From assembly GCA_949130495.1 (NCBI GenBank), contig OX422223.1:73406751-73470750 (forward strand): a DNA stretch of 64,000 nt, in the 5' to 3' direction. Below, in pieces: positions 23,791 to 35,644 of the stretch. Below the pieces are notes generated by a model. It searched no databases. It was not told the DNA's origin and worked only from the letters and a program-made list of their open reading frames with translations. Source of the stretch: Sambucus nigra. Its lineage: Eukaryota > Streptophyta > Magnoliopsida > Dipsacales > Adoxaceae. The stretch's first letter is position 1. Every line of letters begins with the position of its first letter. A program made the translations under genes and the position numbers.

Positions 23791-24814
23791 TTAGGCGTCG
23801 CAACCAGTATGGTTCAAAAAAGGGGTTTAAGCCATAAAAACAAATAACGCCGCGACATATCGATTTCAGATGTGTTATTCCCAAATGGAGTTGTTCATGG
23901 GCTAAAACACTACTGACTCTATTCATTGAACCTAAGGGATTTCCCTATGACCCTACCGGTCGTAGCCATCTCCTATATCGGCAAGGAAGCTTACATAGCT
24001 GCGGTAACTCACTCAAATGGAATTAAAGATTACAAGCCGCAACCATCTCTAAAATTATTAAAGGTCGATTCAAGGAATTCTAGCAATAATTAAAATTATT
24101 TATCATAGATGTATATTTGGTTCTTAAAAATTTGAATGTTATTCAGCACGAAAGGGTGGGAGTTTAAAGCCCAAAAATATCCCCACCGCCGCGGCAGATT
24201 TAGTGGATATGCATCAAAGAGTCGCGGAGGATAAATATCAGAACCTAAGGGGCTGCGGATAGGGTCTTCAACAGTTCAAATGACCCCTAGATTACTGATA
24301 GTCTATCGTGACGCGGTCTCTATCTTAAACATTTTCATGCCTAACGTTTAATCGTTTTAAGATCAAATTCACAGAATACGAAGAGTTTGTTTGTGTACAA
24401 CGAGAACAGTTATATGATTTTCATGGCATCTCGAGGATCAGGGGTTCAGTTCAGTATACGAAGATTGGCTCAAATAATTGTAACTATTTTTTTGTCATTC
24501 GTATATGTTCGATTCTAGAGTGATAGCAAATTATTCAATTGAAACCCTAATATTCTATCAAGAAATGCAGAAGCTTATATGTTTGTGTATTTAAAGTGGA
24601 ATTACAATCTATGAAAGTTATTTAAAAGAAGGATAGTTAAAGATTTGCCTGGAAACAGAAAAACCAGCGGTTCTCAGCTTCGCACCACCTTGGAACCACC
24701 ATGCACAGCCTCTAAGGGTCGCCGGAAAATGAAAGAAGATGGACACGAAAGAAATTTTCTCTCGATTTTCTCTCAAGGTTTTGGAAACATAATGAAGTCC
24801 ACAGACAAAAATAA
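23791..24814 (-). other. Presumed 5' region of the Y antisense gene
   Basis: Downstream of a minus-strand TATA box and upstream of the first recognisable exon. On the minus strand 24785-24640 has a GAGAGAAAATCGAGAG-type pyrimidine/purine leader. No further coding region recognised; the minus-strand frame at 23744-23926 is probably intron. Confidence 0.4.
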
Positions 24815-24823
24815 TTTATATAA
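24815..24823 (-). promoter_or_regulatory. Candidate TATA box for the Y antisense gene
   Basis: TTATATAAA on the minus strand, about 1 kb upstream of the first coding exon and just inside the right LTR. The following 100 bp look like a plant 5' UTR. Inference only. Confidence 0.4.
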
Positions 24824-24920
24824 GAGAGCGCGAAAGATGAATCGTCGGTTTGAAAACTACCGCGACACGTAAAGAAACTTAACTAATCCGCAACCCTAAT
24901 TAAATTATCTTGGCACTAAG

Positions 24921-24934
24921 GCTTGGGGGCTTAT
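24921..24934 (+). other. Polypurine-like tract of element Y
   Basis: GCTTGGGGGCTTAT directly precedes the right LTR (TGATAGTAAAAATATAGC). This GCTTGGGGG-type tract is common before Tat-like 3' LTRs. Confidence 0.65.
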
Positions 24935-25604
24935 TGATAGTAAAAATATAGCACCCTGCCGCAGCCCCTATCAACATAGGGCGCGACCCTACTGAACTTG
25001 GGGTGCGGCCCTACAAGTACTGGGCGTGGGACTTACCACTTACCTTAATATACAGGCCGAGGCCCTACCATGTACAGGACGCGGAACCTGCGGCTCTAAC
25101 CTCATGTAGGTTGCGGCACTTTGTGCTTGCCTTATAGGCCGAATCCCTTTCTACTGCAGCAACTCCGGACTTAATAGACGTCACATGCTCAGGACATGTG
25201 ACAGCTCACATACCTCTTATAAATAGAGGACCACACCTCGAAATAACGGATCGAATTCCCCTCACCCAGGAAAATTCCACAATACCTGGTGAAGCCTTGC
25301 CAAATTATCTCTAAATAACCTCAACATACATCTTGGAGGACTACTACTCACCTACATCATAGTCATATCTCCGACACTCTTGAAACCGCTACAGTCATGT
25401 ATTATTCTCTCTCATCTATCTTGTACACCTCTAATGGCATTGTAAACTTGTACTACAATATGAATATAATGAGAGTAGATCACCAAAGTGGACGTAGGCT
25501 CATCTTTATAGCCGAACCACTCTATATCTTATGTTCATGTCTCCTTACTTGCTTTACTTGTTTGTTACGCACTTTACGCATGATTTGCGGATACGAGAAC
25601 GACA
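24935..25604 (+). repeat. 3' LTR of element Y (670 bp)
   Basis: Begins TGATAGTAAAAATATAGC and ends GACGACA-like (GAACGACA). TATA box at 25219. More complete than the left LTR. Confidence 0.8.
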
Positions 25605-25790
25605 AGTGGACGATTTCTCATATCAAGAGTTAATAAAGACAATTTATAACTTAATAATACACCCTTACTGTCCATATCTCGAGAATCCAACATACTTATT
25701 TTTATCCTTTAAAATCGAATAATTATGACTCAAAATTGTTTCTATGTCCACAGCCAAACCTAGGCTCCTCTAACTCTAGAACCTTTAAAG
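25605..25790. other. Short unassigned interior of element X
   Basis: Between the Y LTR and the PBS of X. Probably X leader sequence; no gene. Confidence 0.4.
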
Positions 25791-25808
25791 CCTGTCTCTG
25801 ATACAAAA
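25791..25808 (-). other. Primer binding site of element X (Met-type)
   Basis: The minus strand reads TTTTGTATCAGAGACAGG, a decayed form of TTGGTATCAGAGCAGG, four bases from the LTR edge. Confidence 0.65.
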
Positions 25809-25812
25809 AACT

Positions 25813-27959
25813 TAACACACCCTAACCCAGTTACTTATAATTAAGTTTTAAGGTCAAAGTGATTCAAACCATAATTTCCTTAACCAAACCATAAATACGA
25901 GTGTCCTTTTTGAGTCATCAACATGAATCCATAAAACTAAAAACTTTTCACAATTTAAAATTCATTATGATTATTAAAACTTACTTAAAGGATAAATAGG
26001 CTTAGATTTACCACATCTACATTTGACCAAAATCAAGGTTTTATGCATCCTTTGCTAACCCCACCCGACCTCCTAGAATTGAAAGTCACATCATAAAACC
26101 TGAAAAACACAAACATAGAAACCGTGAGCAAAACAGCTCAGTGGATACATCACTACTACACTATTGCATAAAATTAAATGCAATCATATTCACATAATAA
26201 TATATAAACTTATCCGGTCAATTTATAATGAATGACCCATCTTTTTTAATCATGATTCACATATCCTGTATGCAATAGATAATTCTCCCACATTCCTAGT
26301 CGAGGAGTAACCGCATATCTGTAATAGATAATTATCCCCCATTCCTGGTCGAGGAGTAACCCTTTTCTATAATAGACAATTCTCCCAAATTTTGGGTCGG
26401 GGAGTAACCTCCCATTTTGGTAAACCAAAATGAACAATTTTATATTCATAATGTTCTGATCATATCAATATCAATATATAAATACCTTTATTCAGTGAGT
26501 ACACTCACCTTGGCAACTTAATGGGCTTCTCCTTTGCCTTTATCTGGCACTTGTTCAACCAGTTCTTGTTCTCTTACTATCATTCTTACAATATTAATAT
26601 CAACATAAGAATATTAATAATCCAAATAAAAACTTAAACACAACTCAATTCATAAGCATGATATGATCCCATTCAAATCATTTATCATAAATGAAGTCCC
26701 ATCTAAATTCATGTTAAGATATTTAACATATCCAAATCATATCCCAAACATACTTTAATTTCTACATGGTAATTAAATCCTTAACAGATTATATTTCCAA
26801 TACAAAAGACAACTCATCCTTTCAAGTTCCCTAGAGCAAGATATGCCCATTTCTTTACTGCATAGCAAATCTGGCCTATAAGCTCCTCTATCGTTTAGTC
26901 AACTTCCAAGACTTTTCATAATATTTATATATAATAACTTTCTATGATCATCAAACCAATTTCAATACACATATTTAATAATACAAAATTAAATTTTAAC
27001 AATTTTCATAGTTCATTTGCTACGTCAAAAGCTTTATTAAACTAAGGGCATATCGAAGCAGATTATGCAAATGGCAACTATGTACCAACTTACAACCATC
27101 ACCAAGGTCTAACCATGAGGATTACAATTATAATTTTAGTATATGCTATTAGTATGTGAGTCTAGTTTCATATTCAATTTTAATTTCTCAATTCCAATAA
27201 GTATACAAAAACTTATGAAAGTTTGACCACAAAAAGGGTTCTAAACACGACAATATAAAGGATTTACACCTTCAACTTTCTTTAAACTTGTATTTATCCA
27301 TACATATACATTAAGGAATTAAAGTTTAAAAATAATTGATGATTTCTATCATTTCAATTAGTAATACAAGAAAAATAACTTGATTTATGAATAGAATTAC
27401 CTTAGGTACTCTTACGTAATTTTTATGGATTTTTCCCAATTTTTTCTCGCATTTTTCTTCCTCAACTTCCCAATTCTCTTTCATCAAGATAAAACCCTCC
27501 AAAAATGAACCAAGGGTTAAATTTTCTAAATAAATAGGTGAGATTGAGATGTTTAAGTCAAAAAGGGATTCCTTCCTTTCCAACCAATTGAATTAGACCA
27601 TTTGGCTTACTAAAAAACAAATTACCACTTAAAAGGAATGGACAAATATGACCTCATTCGCAAATTCAATATAACTTCTTACACGAACATCTATTTCTGT
27701 TACATACGACTATCTACTTTTTATCTCAAGTCAATGGTTATATCATAAGGGTCAAAACTATTCTCCAACATGAACATTCATATCGAAAACTTCAAAATTT
27801 TCTGTTTGTAATTAACTCGATATTGCATGATTTTTGAAGGTAGGATTAGACTAAATATAATAAGCTAACATTATATATATTAATAATAACATTATCCATA
27901 TCACCTAAGGTAACCATGATTTAAATAGAATTTACCATAATTACATCCTGGTTGTCACA
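25813..27959 (-). repeat. 5' LTR of element X (2147 bp)
   Basis: Full-length match to 14380-16497 with the same TG...TA ends. Divergence is clearly greater than between the F LTRs, so X is older. It carries three copies of the 50-bp unit at 26271-26420. Confidence 0.88.
26271..26420. repeat. Three-copy ~50-bp tandem repeat in the right LTR of X
   Basis: Units carry AATAGATAATT(C/A)T..CCC and then GTCGAGGAGTAACC or GTCGGGGAGTAACC. One unit more than in the left LTR. Confidence 0.75.
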
Positions 27960-28010
27960 AAAAGCCTCTGTTAGGGCCTTGAAGTTTCTGATTGACCTGT
28001 GAGGCAACTT
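27960..28010 (-). pseudogene. gag: Element C gag, part 2 (51 bp between X and B)
   Basis: The minus strand reads KLPHRSIRNFKALTEAF. This equals the Gag segment RLPHRSIRSFKSLVELF of element D (near 41345). It joins part 1 across element B and part 3 across element X. A 51-bp survivor whose frame proves the order of insertion. Confidence 0.85.
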
Positions 28011-28974
28011 TGTAAGGAAATGTTTTATGAATATTCAGGGTAGAATCTAGGAATTTTCCAAGTGTCCTAGATCATAATTAAGTATGTCTGATACCGTTAC
28101 ATTCGGTACGTCTCCACAATCATCCACGTCGGCCTTGATTCGAATTCATGCATCCATCATCTTCGTACATGCATCATGGGTCAAGCAACGTATACTTCAA
28201 CCGTTCCCACTATTCCACGTTCTTAAAGTAATATAATTTTAATTGGATTTTTTAATTATTTGCATAAATAGTTGGGAATATTTTTTTAAATAATTTTTTT
28301 GAAGTCTGGAAGATGATAAACAAGTAAAATCTTTTTAAGGAATTTTTTTATAGGCATGTCACTGATGTTTTTCGAATGACATCATGTGTGGTTCGAACGA
28401 GATACCATCTCTCTCAAACGACATCGTATGTCGCTCGAGCGATCACCGCCTCAACCTACCTATTTAAACAGTGTTTAAGATACACGTTTTTCTCAAGTCT
28501 GCATACCTCCGATTCTGCAAAGCAGTACCTCTTTCCAGACTTCATATTTTAAGGTTTTCATACCTTTTTGATTCACAAATATTTCCCAATCCTTTATGTG
28601 AATCCTCTAAACCCCAAGGAAGATTATACTACTCATCTGGAGTACACTTGTGGAGAAGATGAAGATTTTCCATTGCTGACCTTCTGGAGCTCTTGCGGGA
28701 AGTCTAGCCGACGATATCAAAACTGACGCCTGCGGGTATTTCATATGTCACTGCTTGTATTTTCGTTACAATCCGTGTAAACCGAACATTACAATTTATA
28801 GTGAAAATAAGATGGTTTTTCCCCTATGGGGGATTTTTCCTCAAACTGTGATTGTCTTGCATGCTTAGACTATTTCTTTTTTCAATCACTTTTGTTTGCA
28901 AGAGTCAGGACTTGTTGGGAATAAAATTGGAATTTAATTAAATATATTTGACATTGATTGCTTGTGCACTCTCA
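28011..28974 (+). repeat. 5' LTR of element B (964 bp)
   Basis: Begins TGTAAGGAAATG and ends GCACTCTCA. It contains the TTCGAACGA cluster at 28373-28446 and, downstream, a TATTTAAA box near 28461. Confidence 0.85.
28373..28446. repeat. TTCGAACGA-type dyads in the B 5' LTR
   Basis: Variants TTCGAATGA, GGTTCGAACGAGA, CTCAAACGACA and the perfect palindrome TCGCTCGAGCGA are spaced at about 20-25 bp. The matching cluster in the 3' LTR is at 35966-36056. Confidence 0.75.
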
Positions 28975-28976
28975 AA

Positions 28977-28990
28977 TTGGTATCAGAGCC
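28977..28990 (+). other. Primer binding site of element B (Met-type)
   Basis: TTGGTATCAGAGCC, two bases after the LTR end. Confidence 0.9.
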
Positions 28991-29083
28991 ATTTACACAA
29001 ATTTACCGTGTAATTTTTCTACAATTTGTTTTCTGAATATCAATTTTGTTCTAAAAATTGATCCATGTAAAAGGGCAATTTCA

Positions 29084-30203
29084 ATGGAAAACTTATATAA
29101 TAGAGTCCTATTTTTTGACGGATCAAATTACACATATTGGAAAGCCCACATAAAATCTCACTTAAAGGCCATAGACGAACGTGTTTGGGTTATGTGTGAA
29201 AGAGGGTGGACGCCTCCCACTATCACTATAGATAACGTAACTACTTTAAAATTTATGACTGCATGGACTGAGAATGAATTTAAATGGAGCACATATAACT
29301 CGCGTGGGCTTAGTGCCATTTCTGGAAGCGTCACACCTGATGAGTTCTGACGCATCATAACATGTACCACATCTAAAGAGGCACAAGATGTTCTTCAACT
29401 TACCCATGAAGGAACAAATGAAATGGAAGAATCTAAATTACCAAACTTAACTACACAGTTTGAACTACCTCCATGCATGGAAATGAGTGTTTCGATAAAT
29501 TTTATGCACGCTTATCTGATATCGTGAACACTAGTTTTAACTTAGGAAAACACATTCCTGATGCGAGGGTAGTTAAGAAAATTTTGAGATCATTGCCTAA
29601 GATATTATCCCCACAGTCACCGTGTTAAATTCATTAGGTAATTTGAGTAGGCTGAAATTAGAGGAATTAGTTGGAGACCTACAGACCTATTAAATCGACA
29701 TGTTCCCAAACACGATAAAATCAAAAGATAAAGGGGTAACACTTAAAGCCTAGGCCAGAAAGAGTGAGGGGTAAAAGAGAGGTGAGTCGTCTAAGAAAAT
29801 AGAGGAAGAGATGCATGATTCTGATTCTTATTTTGACTTAGATAATTTGGTCCTATTTGCTAAAAATTTCAAGAAATTTCTCAAATTAAAGAAAAATGGA
29901 AATTTTTGAGAAAAATAAATCTGAAAAGAAATTTGAGAAAGATAAAAAGGACACCTCTAAGAAATAAAGTGAGATATGTTTTGAGTGTGGCGGTAGAGGT
30001 CATAGGGGGTTTGAGTGAGCAAATAGTTTGAAACATCAAGAAAAATCCAAACCTGCGTTAAACACCACCCTTAATGATGATAGCGAGGTCGAGTTGGTGG
30101 ACTCTGGAGACGAGTCATCGCATGAATGTAACTTCACCGAATTCATGGCTAGTCATGTGAGTACTGATAGTGTTCCTCACGACGATGAGGATGCAAGCTC
30201 ATA
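29084..30203 (+). pseudogene. gag: Copia gag (element B), many stops
   Basis: The ATG at 29084 opens MENLYNRVLFFDGSNYTYWK (DUF4219). A TGA at 29348 ends the first open frame inside TPDEF. UBN2-type sequence follows in broken frames (LQLTHEGTNEMEESKL, LTTQFE). The zinc knuckle near 29970-30018 reads CFECGGRGHRGFE and then TGA where the fourth cysteine should be, so the RNA-binding motif is destroyed by that codon. The tail 30060-30200 is acidic and Ser-rich. It resembles element G gag throughout. The product would have been the particle protein; this copy is dead. Confidence 0.82.
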
Positions 30204-30949
30204 AGGACACCTCGATAGTGATAGCGGTGTGAGAAAAGGGGAGGAAGAAGAAAGTGAGAGCGAGAGTGATCTATGATTCGCGTATGTTGATTTATATCCT
30301 GATATTTTCAAGACCAAAAAGCATAACAAATCATTAGATCTGAGGATAGAAGCTCCAGAGAAGTAATTAGGAGAGATGGGAGAGAGAGAGACCTCCATGA
30401 GAAAGAGAGAGATCGTTTTTATTGAATGAGAGAAAGTTTTTAGAGAGAGAGAAAGTGTTTTTTCAAAAGAAAAAGGGGACTTGACTAAGCAAGTGGATGA
30501 TCTGACGAGTGAGCTCCATTCCTCCCTGGACACTTAAAAGAAACTGGAGGCCCTTGTAGCCCAACTCACTCATGACCTTGAGAGATCCAGGGAAGTCAAG
30601 GTAAGAATTGAGGACCGATCTCGTAAGATGGGAAAGATGCTCCTCACCCCTGCTTTAGGATTAGGTGAGAGGTCAAAATAGGTTTTGATGGCGCTTCCAC
30701 ACCCCATACTACATTGGAACTGTTTCCCGAGTTTATTAGAAATCCATATGGGCACCCACCTAATTATAGAAGAGAGTTCGGTCAAGAAAAGTAAACTAAA
30801 CTCGAACTAAGTCTACATATTTTTGTACTTACTGGAAAAAAAGTCCATCTTCGTGAGTTTTGTTATAGTTTGGGTCAGACATGGCATACTTTTGCTCCGT
30901 CACATGACAGTACTGACTTTGAGAGTCTTAGAGAGTGAGTTGAGTTTCT

Positions 30950-33900
30950 AGTCGCCACATCTGAGAGTATAGTGGAAGAGTTCCAACAAATTTCTATGCC
31001 GTCAGTGGACGCTTCTAAAATCCCGACTAGAATCAACAATGACAATGTAAAACAGAAGTTTACCGCATCTTGGATGCCTAAATACAACGCAAAAGCCCTT
31101 GTTGTTCATGTTGCTCTTAAAGAAAATAATTCTCTATAGTGGTACTTCGACAGTGGGTACTCCAAGCACATGACTGGTGACATTTCTCTGTTTACCTCCC
31201 TAGAGGATCATAAGGAAGGTAAAGTCACTTTTGGAGATGGGAGAAAGTCTAGCATAGTAGGACGATGTAAAGTAGAGTTACCAGGATTTCCTAAGTTAGA
31301 GAATGTGTTGTACGTCAAGGGATTGAAAGCAAATTTACTCATCATTAGCCAACTGTGAGACGTTGACTATGCAATAAAGTTTGATAGGAATAAATGCCAC
31401 GTCTATGATCAAATCGATACACTTCTATTACAAGGGGTAAGGATTGAAGACAATTGTTATGGGATAATGCCTGAGTCCTCATTTGTATACAATAGTGCCA
31501 CGACCATTTCGTTCGACATGTGGCATCAACGTCTAGGTCATGTAAACTTTTGATATTTGGAAAAGATAGTTAAAAAGGACCTAGTACGTGGCTTACCATC
31601 TCTTGGAAATCCAACTTTCGGAGTTTGTGGACCCTACCAGTTGGGAAAGGAAATTTGTAGCCCCCATCGGAAGTTGAATTCCATTACCACCTCAAGAGTT
31701 GGTACATATGGATGTTATGGGTCCTACTAGTACTGAGAGTTTAGGTGGTAAAATGTACATTCACGTGATGGTAGATGATTTCTCACGCTACTTGATTATA
31801 GGTTTTCTGCGAGAAAAATCTGATGTTGTGGACTTTCTTACGACCAAGTGTCGTGTTCTGCAAAATCAACACGGTGTCACTATCAATAGAATATGTAGTG
31901 ACAATGACACTGAGTTTACAAGAGAAAAAGTAGATATCTTATGTGATAGCCTTGGAATCAAACACTAATTTTCGTCCATTAGGACTCCTCAGCAAAATGG
32001 GATCGTTGAGAGGAAGAATCGGACGATTAAAGAGATGGCTAGATCTATGCTTTTGGGTTGTAAAGTTGCAAGAAGATTTTGGGGAGAGGTAGTGTCTACC
32101 TCATGCCATATGGTGAATAGGGTATATCTTAGTCCACGCCCTCTTATGATGCCCTACGAATTGTGGACTTGAAAGACGCCCAACGTTTCATATCTCCACG
32201 TCTTTGGGAGAAAATGCTACATCCTACAGGATAGAGAGAAATTAGGAATGTTCGATTCCCTGAGCGACGAGGGGATATTTTTAGGTTATTCACCGTCTAA
32301 TAGAGCTTATCGAGTTTATAACCTGAATACCTCTAAGGTTATGGAGTCAATAAACGTTATCGTTCAAGATGACGAACAACTGACGTCTATTGATTCTAAC
32401 CTTTTGGGTGAGGGTGACGCACTTTCTACTGATGATCCCGTTATGCCTCCCATACCTAGAGTCGATCCCATTCCTGACTTAGGGGACACTCCTACTTGGG
32501 TTCACAAGAGTCATGATCCTTCTACTATTCTAGGAGATCCCACCCTAGTGGTCAAGACTCATGCTTTGATAGAGAAAGTTGTTAGCCATGTTTGTTACAT
32601 GTCCAAAGTCGAGCCCAAGAACTTTAAGTAATCACTCAAAGATGAACATTGGATATGTGCTATGAAGGAAGAGTTTCTTCTGCTTAGAAAGAATGATGGT
32701 TGGGAACTAGTCCCCCAACCTAGTGAGACAAATATGATAGGTACCAAGTGGATCTTCAAGAATAAGGTGGATGAGAGTGGTACTATCATCCAAAATAAGG
32801 ATAGGTTGGTCACTCAAGGCCACACACAGATTGAGGGTGTAGACTTTCACGAGACATTCGTTCCTATTATGAGGCTTGAGTTCGTCCGCTTACTACTCGC
32901 CATTACATCTTATCTGCGCTTCAAGTTATATCAGATTGATGTCACGAGTGCCTTTCTGAATGGCATTCTACAGAAGGAGGTTTACGTGGAACAACTAAAA
33001 TGGTTTGAATACCCTAAGCACCCTGATCACATCTACTATCTGAGGAAAGTCTTGTATGGTTTGAAGCAAGCACCCCGTGCTTGGTACGAGAGGGTTACTT
33101 CCTATCTCTTATCTCGTGGCTTCAAGAGATAGGAGTTAATATGATGTTGTGCATCAGAAGAGATGATGGTGCTATTTTAGTTGCCCATGTCTATGTGGAC
33201 GACATAGTCTTTAGATCCACGTGCTCGTAGCATTCTCAGCACTTTGAGGAGGAGATGAAGAGTGAGTTTGATATGAGCATGGTTGGTGAGCTTACATTCT
33301 TCCTTGATCTCGAGGTTCGCCAGCTAGAGGATGGAATGTTCATCCCCCACTCCAAGTATGCAAGATACCTTGGGAAGAAATTTAGTCTAGACTCCTCTAA
33401 GAATGTATGTACACCAATGACCATCTCAACTAATCTTATCAAGGACACTTCAGGCAAGGACGTAGAGCAAACCTTGTATCGGACTATGATAGGTAGTATT
33501 CTCTACTTGACTTCCAGTCGTCCCGACATAGACTTTAGTGTTGGAGTTTGTGTGTGATATCAGGCATCCCCGAAAGAGTCACACTTACTCTCTCTTAAAC
33601 ATATTATCAAATACGTGAGTAGGACTCTCTCACTTGGCATTAGGTATTCCTTTGATACCAGTGATGGTTTATCTGCCTATTCGGATAATGATTGGGTCGG
33701 GGATACAGATGGATATATGAGCACTTATGGTGGGTGTTTCCTCTTTGGTTATGCTCTTGTCTCTTGGTTGAGAAAGAAGAAAAAATCCATCTCTTTGTCC
33801 ACTGCAGAGGTTGAGTACATAGCTGCAGAGAGTTGTTGCATGCAACTTCTGTGAATGAAGGAGATGTTAGAGGATTATGGGATATCACAGAACACCATGA

Positions 33901-34136
33901 CAATTTCATGTGATAACACGAGCGCAATACACATACCCTATAATCCAGTCCATCATTCTTTCACAAAACACATAAGGATACGTGAGCACTTTATTCGTGA
34001 TCTTGTAGAGGACAAGGTCGTATCCTTGAGTTTTGTGTCTACCGACCTCCAGTTAGCCAATATTTTCATGAAGCCTTTAAATGCCCTTAGATTCGAGAGT
34101 CTTAGGAAGTCTTTAGGAATTTTCACAGTTGACTGA
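30950..34136 (+). pseudogene. pol: Copia pol (element B): protease, integrase, RT, RNase H
   Basis: Protease motif FDSGYSKHMTG at about 31147 (family norm DSGCSKHM), then the FGDGRKSSIVGRCKVELP and LENVLYVKGLKANLL stretches. The GAG-pre-integrase zinc region near 31520-31680 is damaged. Integrase: HMDVMGPTSTE, NRICSDNDTEFT, then past a TAA at 31966, RTPQQNGIVERKN, so all three acidic residues are still readable. RT: KWIFKNKVDESG at 32748, QIDVTSAFLNGILQKEVYVE near 32935, VYVDDIVF near 33190. RNase H: SAYSDNDWVG, SLSTAEVEYIAAES, CDNTSAIHI, HIRIREHFIRDLVE, ending TGA at 34134. At least six stops or frame changes interrupt it. Order protease-integrase-RT-RNase H identifies Copia. Confidence 0.88.
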
Positions 34137-35633
34137 GGGGTGGTCACCATGTCTAGAGTAGATTACATTTTTCATGTGCATATCATTTGATTCTTATCTC
34201 TAGGTTGTATCATTTGTATATTTATTTGTTTGATTTTGATTTTTAATTTTTTTAAACAAATTGAAACAACCAAACATATTTATTTTTTGCTAATTTTTGT
34301 TTGAAAATCACAAAAAGAGTTTTGTATTTTGTTTACATCATTTATGTATGAACATTTAAGATAACCATAAGTCACAACTTCATTCCATATTTCACGTGAC
34401 TGTTTGACAATGATTTGAGATGCTACATCATTTCATCCATGTGGTTTACATTGTTTGGAGTCTTTGAGATGTGATTCGTGATATATTCTACATGTTTGGA
34501 TCCCCTTATCCTTTATTGCACACGTGAACATTATTAATTGAGTATTGTACTTGTCTATCACATATTGGCGTGAGTGTTTCCATCTCAATTTTGTCTATAT
34601 AACGACCAAAATGCGATAAAACTTGACTAGATAGTAGTGCATGTAAAAACCGTTTACCATGAGTAATTAATTGAAACAAAATATGATGAGTGAATCATGG
34701 TAAAGGGCTACGAGATTTTAAAATTAACTCGTCGAGAAAGTCACCATTTGAAAAAGAGCCCAAAAAAATTAAATGGCAATAAAAAGAAAATCATGCCAAC
34801 TCAAATGGGTCAATTGTTTTTAGTTTTCATCACCTTAAAAGAAAAATATAGTGTATAATTATTTATGTAGGAGTTTGGATGGAAAGAAATGAAAAATGGG
34901 TTTGCATGTTCTTAAAAGTCATGAAAAAGCATTTCACACGTTTTGGACGTTATTGGTGTGGAAATCACTTTGAGCTTTGATTTGTTGATTTGATTGAGTC
35001 GATTTCTTTTAATTCCACAATTTTTACACCTAAGGAAGATGCTGAGTTCTTTCATTAGAAATATCCAACATTCATCGTGCTCATATGTTATGATTGTATG
35101 TATTGTTTTTCCTGTTGAATTTGTCCACATCCCTACATTTCCACTATCATTGACTGGTTGTTTTGGTGTGATTTTGTTTTTTAAAAATTTAAAAAATTCA
35201 AAAAGATAAAGTTTATTACCTTGTGACATTCTCCCATCGCAAATCTTATGTTCTTCATATCTGTCTATTTGGGGACATCATAAAAATGGGGAGAACGAAT
35301 TATGGGGGAGAATTTCTTATTTGGTTTATAATGATTTCCTTGCACATAAATGATATTTTTTATGCTTATCATTATATTTCAAACTGTTGTGCATCACAGG
35401 TATTCGTTTCTTGTCTCATGTGTGTAGGTATTAAAATGGAGAGTCATTTTTGCACACCCTGATGATGACAAGAAAGTTTGAAGAGTCGAAGATTTGAAGA
35501 TGATCTAATTTGTGAAGACACACATTTAGTATTTCCAGTTTTCGGGTTTAATGGGAATATTAAATTGAATATCAGTTTGTTTATTTTGGGCAGCATAATT
35601 CGAATATTTTTATGTATGTACCGACATAGAAAT
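34137..35633 (+). other. Long 3' tail of element B, no gene
   Basis: About 1.5 kb between the RNase H stop and the 3' LTR. AT-rich, with no frame showing a domain, signal peptide or membrane segment that I trust. SIRE-like elements often have a long region here, sometimes with an envelope-like ORF; none is recognisable. GATGATGACAAGAAAG at 35461 and a purine tract near 35300 are typical of this region. Confidence 0.5.
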
Positions 35634-35643
35634 AAGGGGAGAT
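35634..35643 (+). other. Polypurine tract of element B
   Basis: AAGGGGAGAT immediately before the 3' LTR. Confidence 0.65.
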
Positions 35644-35644
35644 T

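Larger units (their letters stand above)
17379..25604 (+). mobile_element. Pol-less Tat-type Gypsy (element Y) with an antisense gene
   Basis: Two LTRs (about 17379-17987 and 24935-25604) enclose a PBS of TGGCGCCGTC type, a short gag remnant, an eight-copy 61-bp minisatellite and a large minus-strand gene. Protease, RT, RNase H and integrase are absent. The extreme left terminus is missing or altered compared with the right LTR, and I found no matching target duplication. The gag zinc-finger style, PBS and antisense gene place it with Tat/Ogre-like elements. Short GC words of TCGCGGCC type are scattered across its whole length. Confidence 0.82.
14380..27959 (-). mobile_element. Gutted chromovirus (element X), AAAAG target duplication
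   Basis: LTRs of about 2.1 kb at both ends (14380-16497 and 25813-27959), flanked by AAAAG at 14375-14379 and 27960-27964. The orientation is minus: a G-rich tract abuts the left LTR and a Met-type PBS abuts the right one. Only about 200 bp of its own sequence remains at each end of the interior: a chromodomain tail at 16516-16695, and the PBS region at 25605-25812. The rest is Copia LTR Z and Tat element Y. The chromodomain places it with Tekay/Del-like chromoviruses. Confidence 0.88.

Noticed and set aside
34912..35229. Possible envelope-like ORF in the tail of element B
   Set aside because: No signal peptide or membrane segments that I trust, short, and AT-rich on both strands with overlapping frames.
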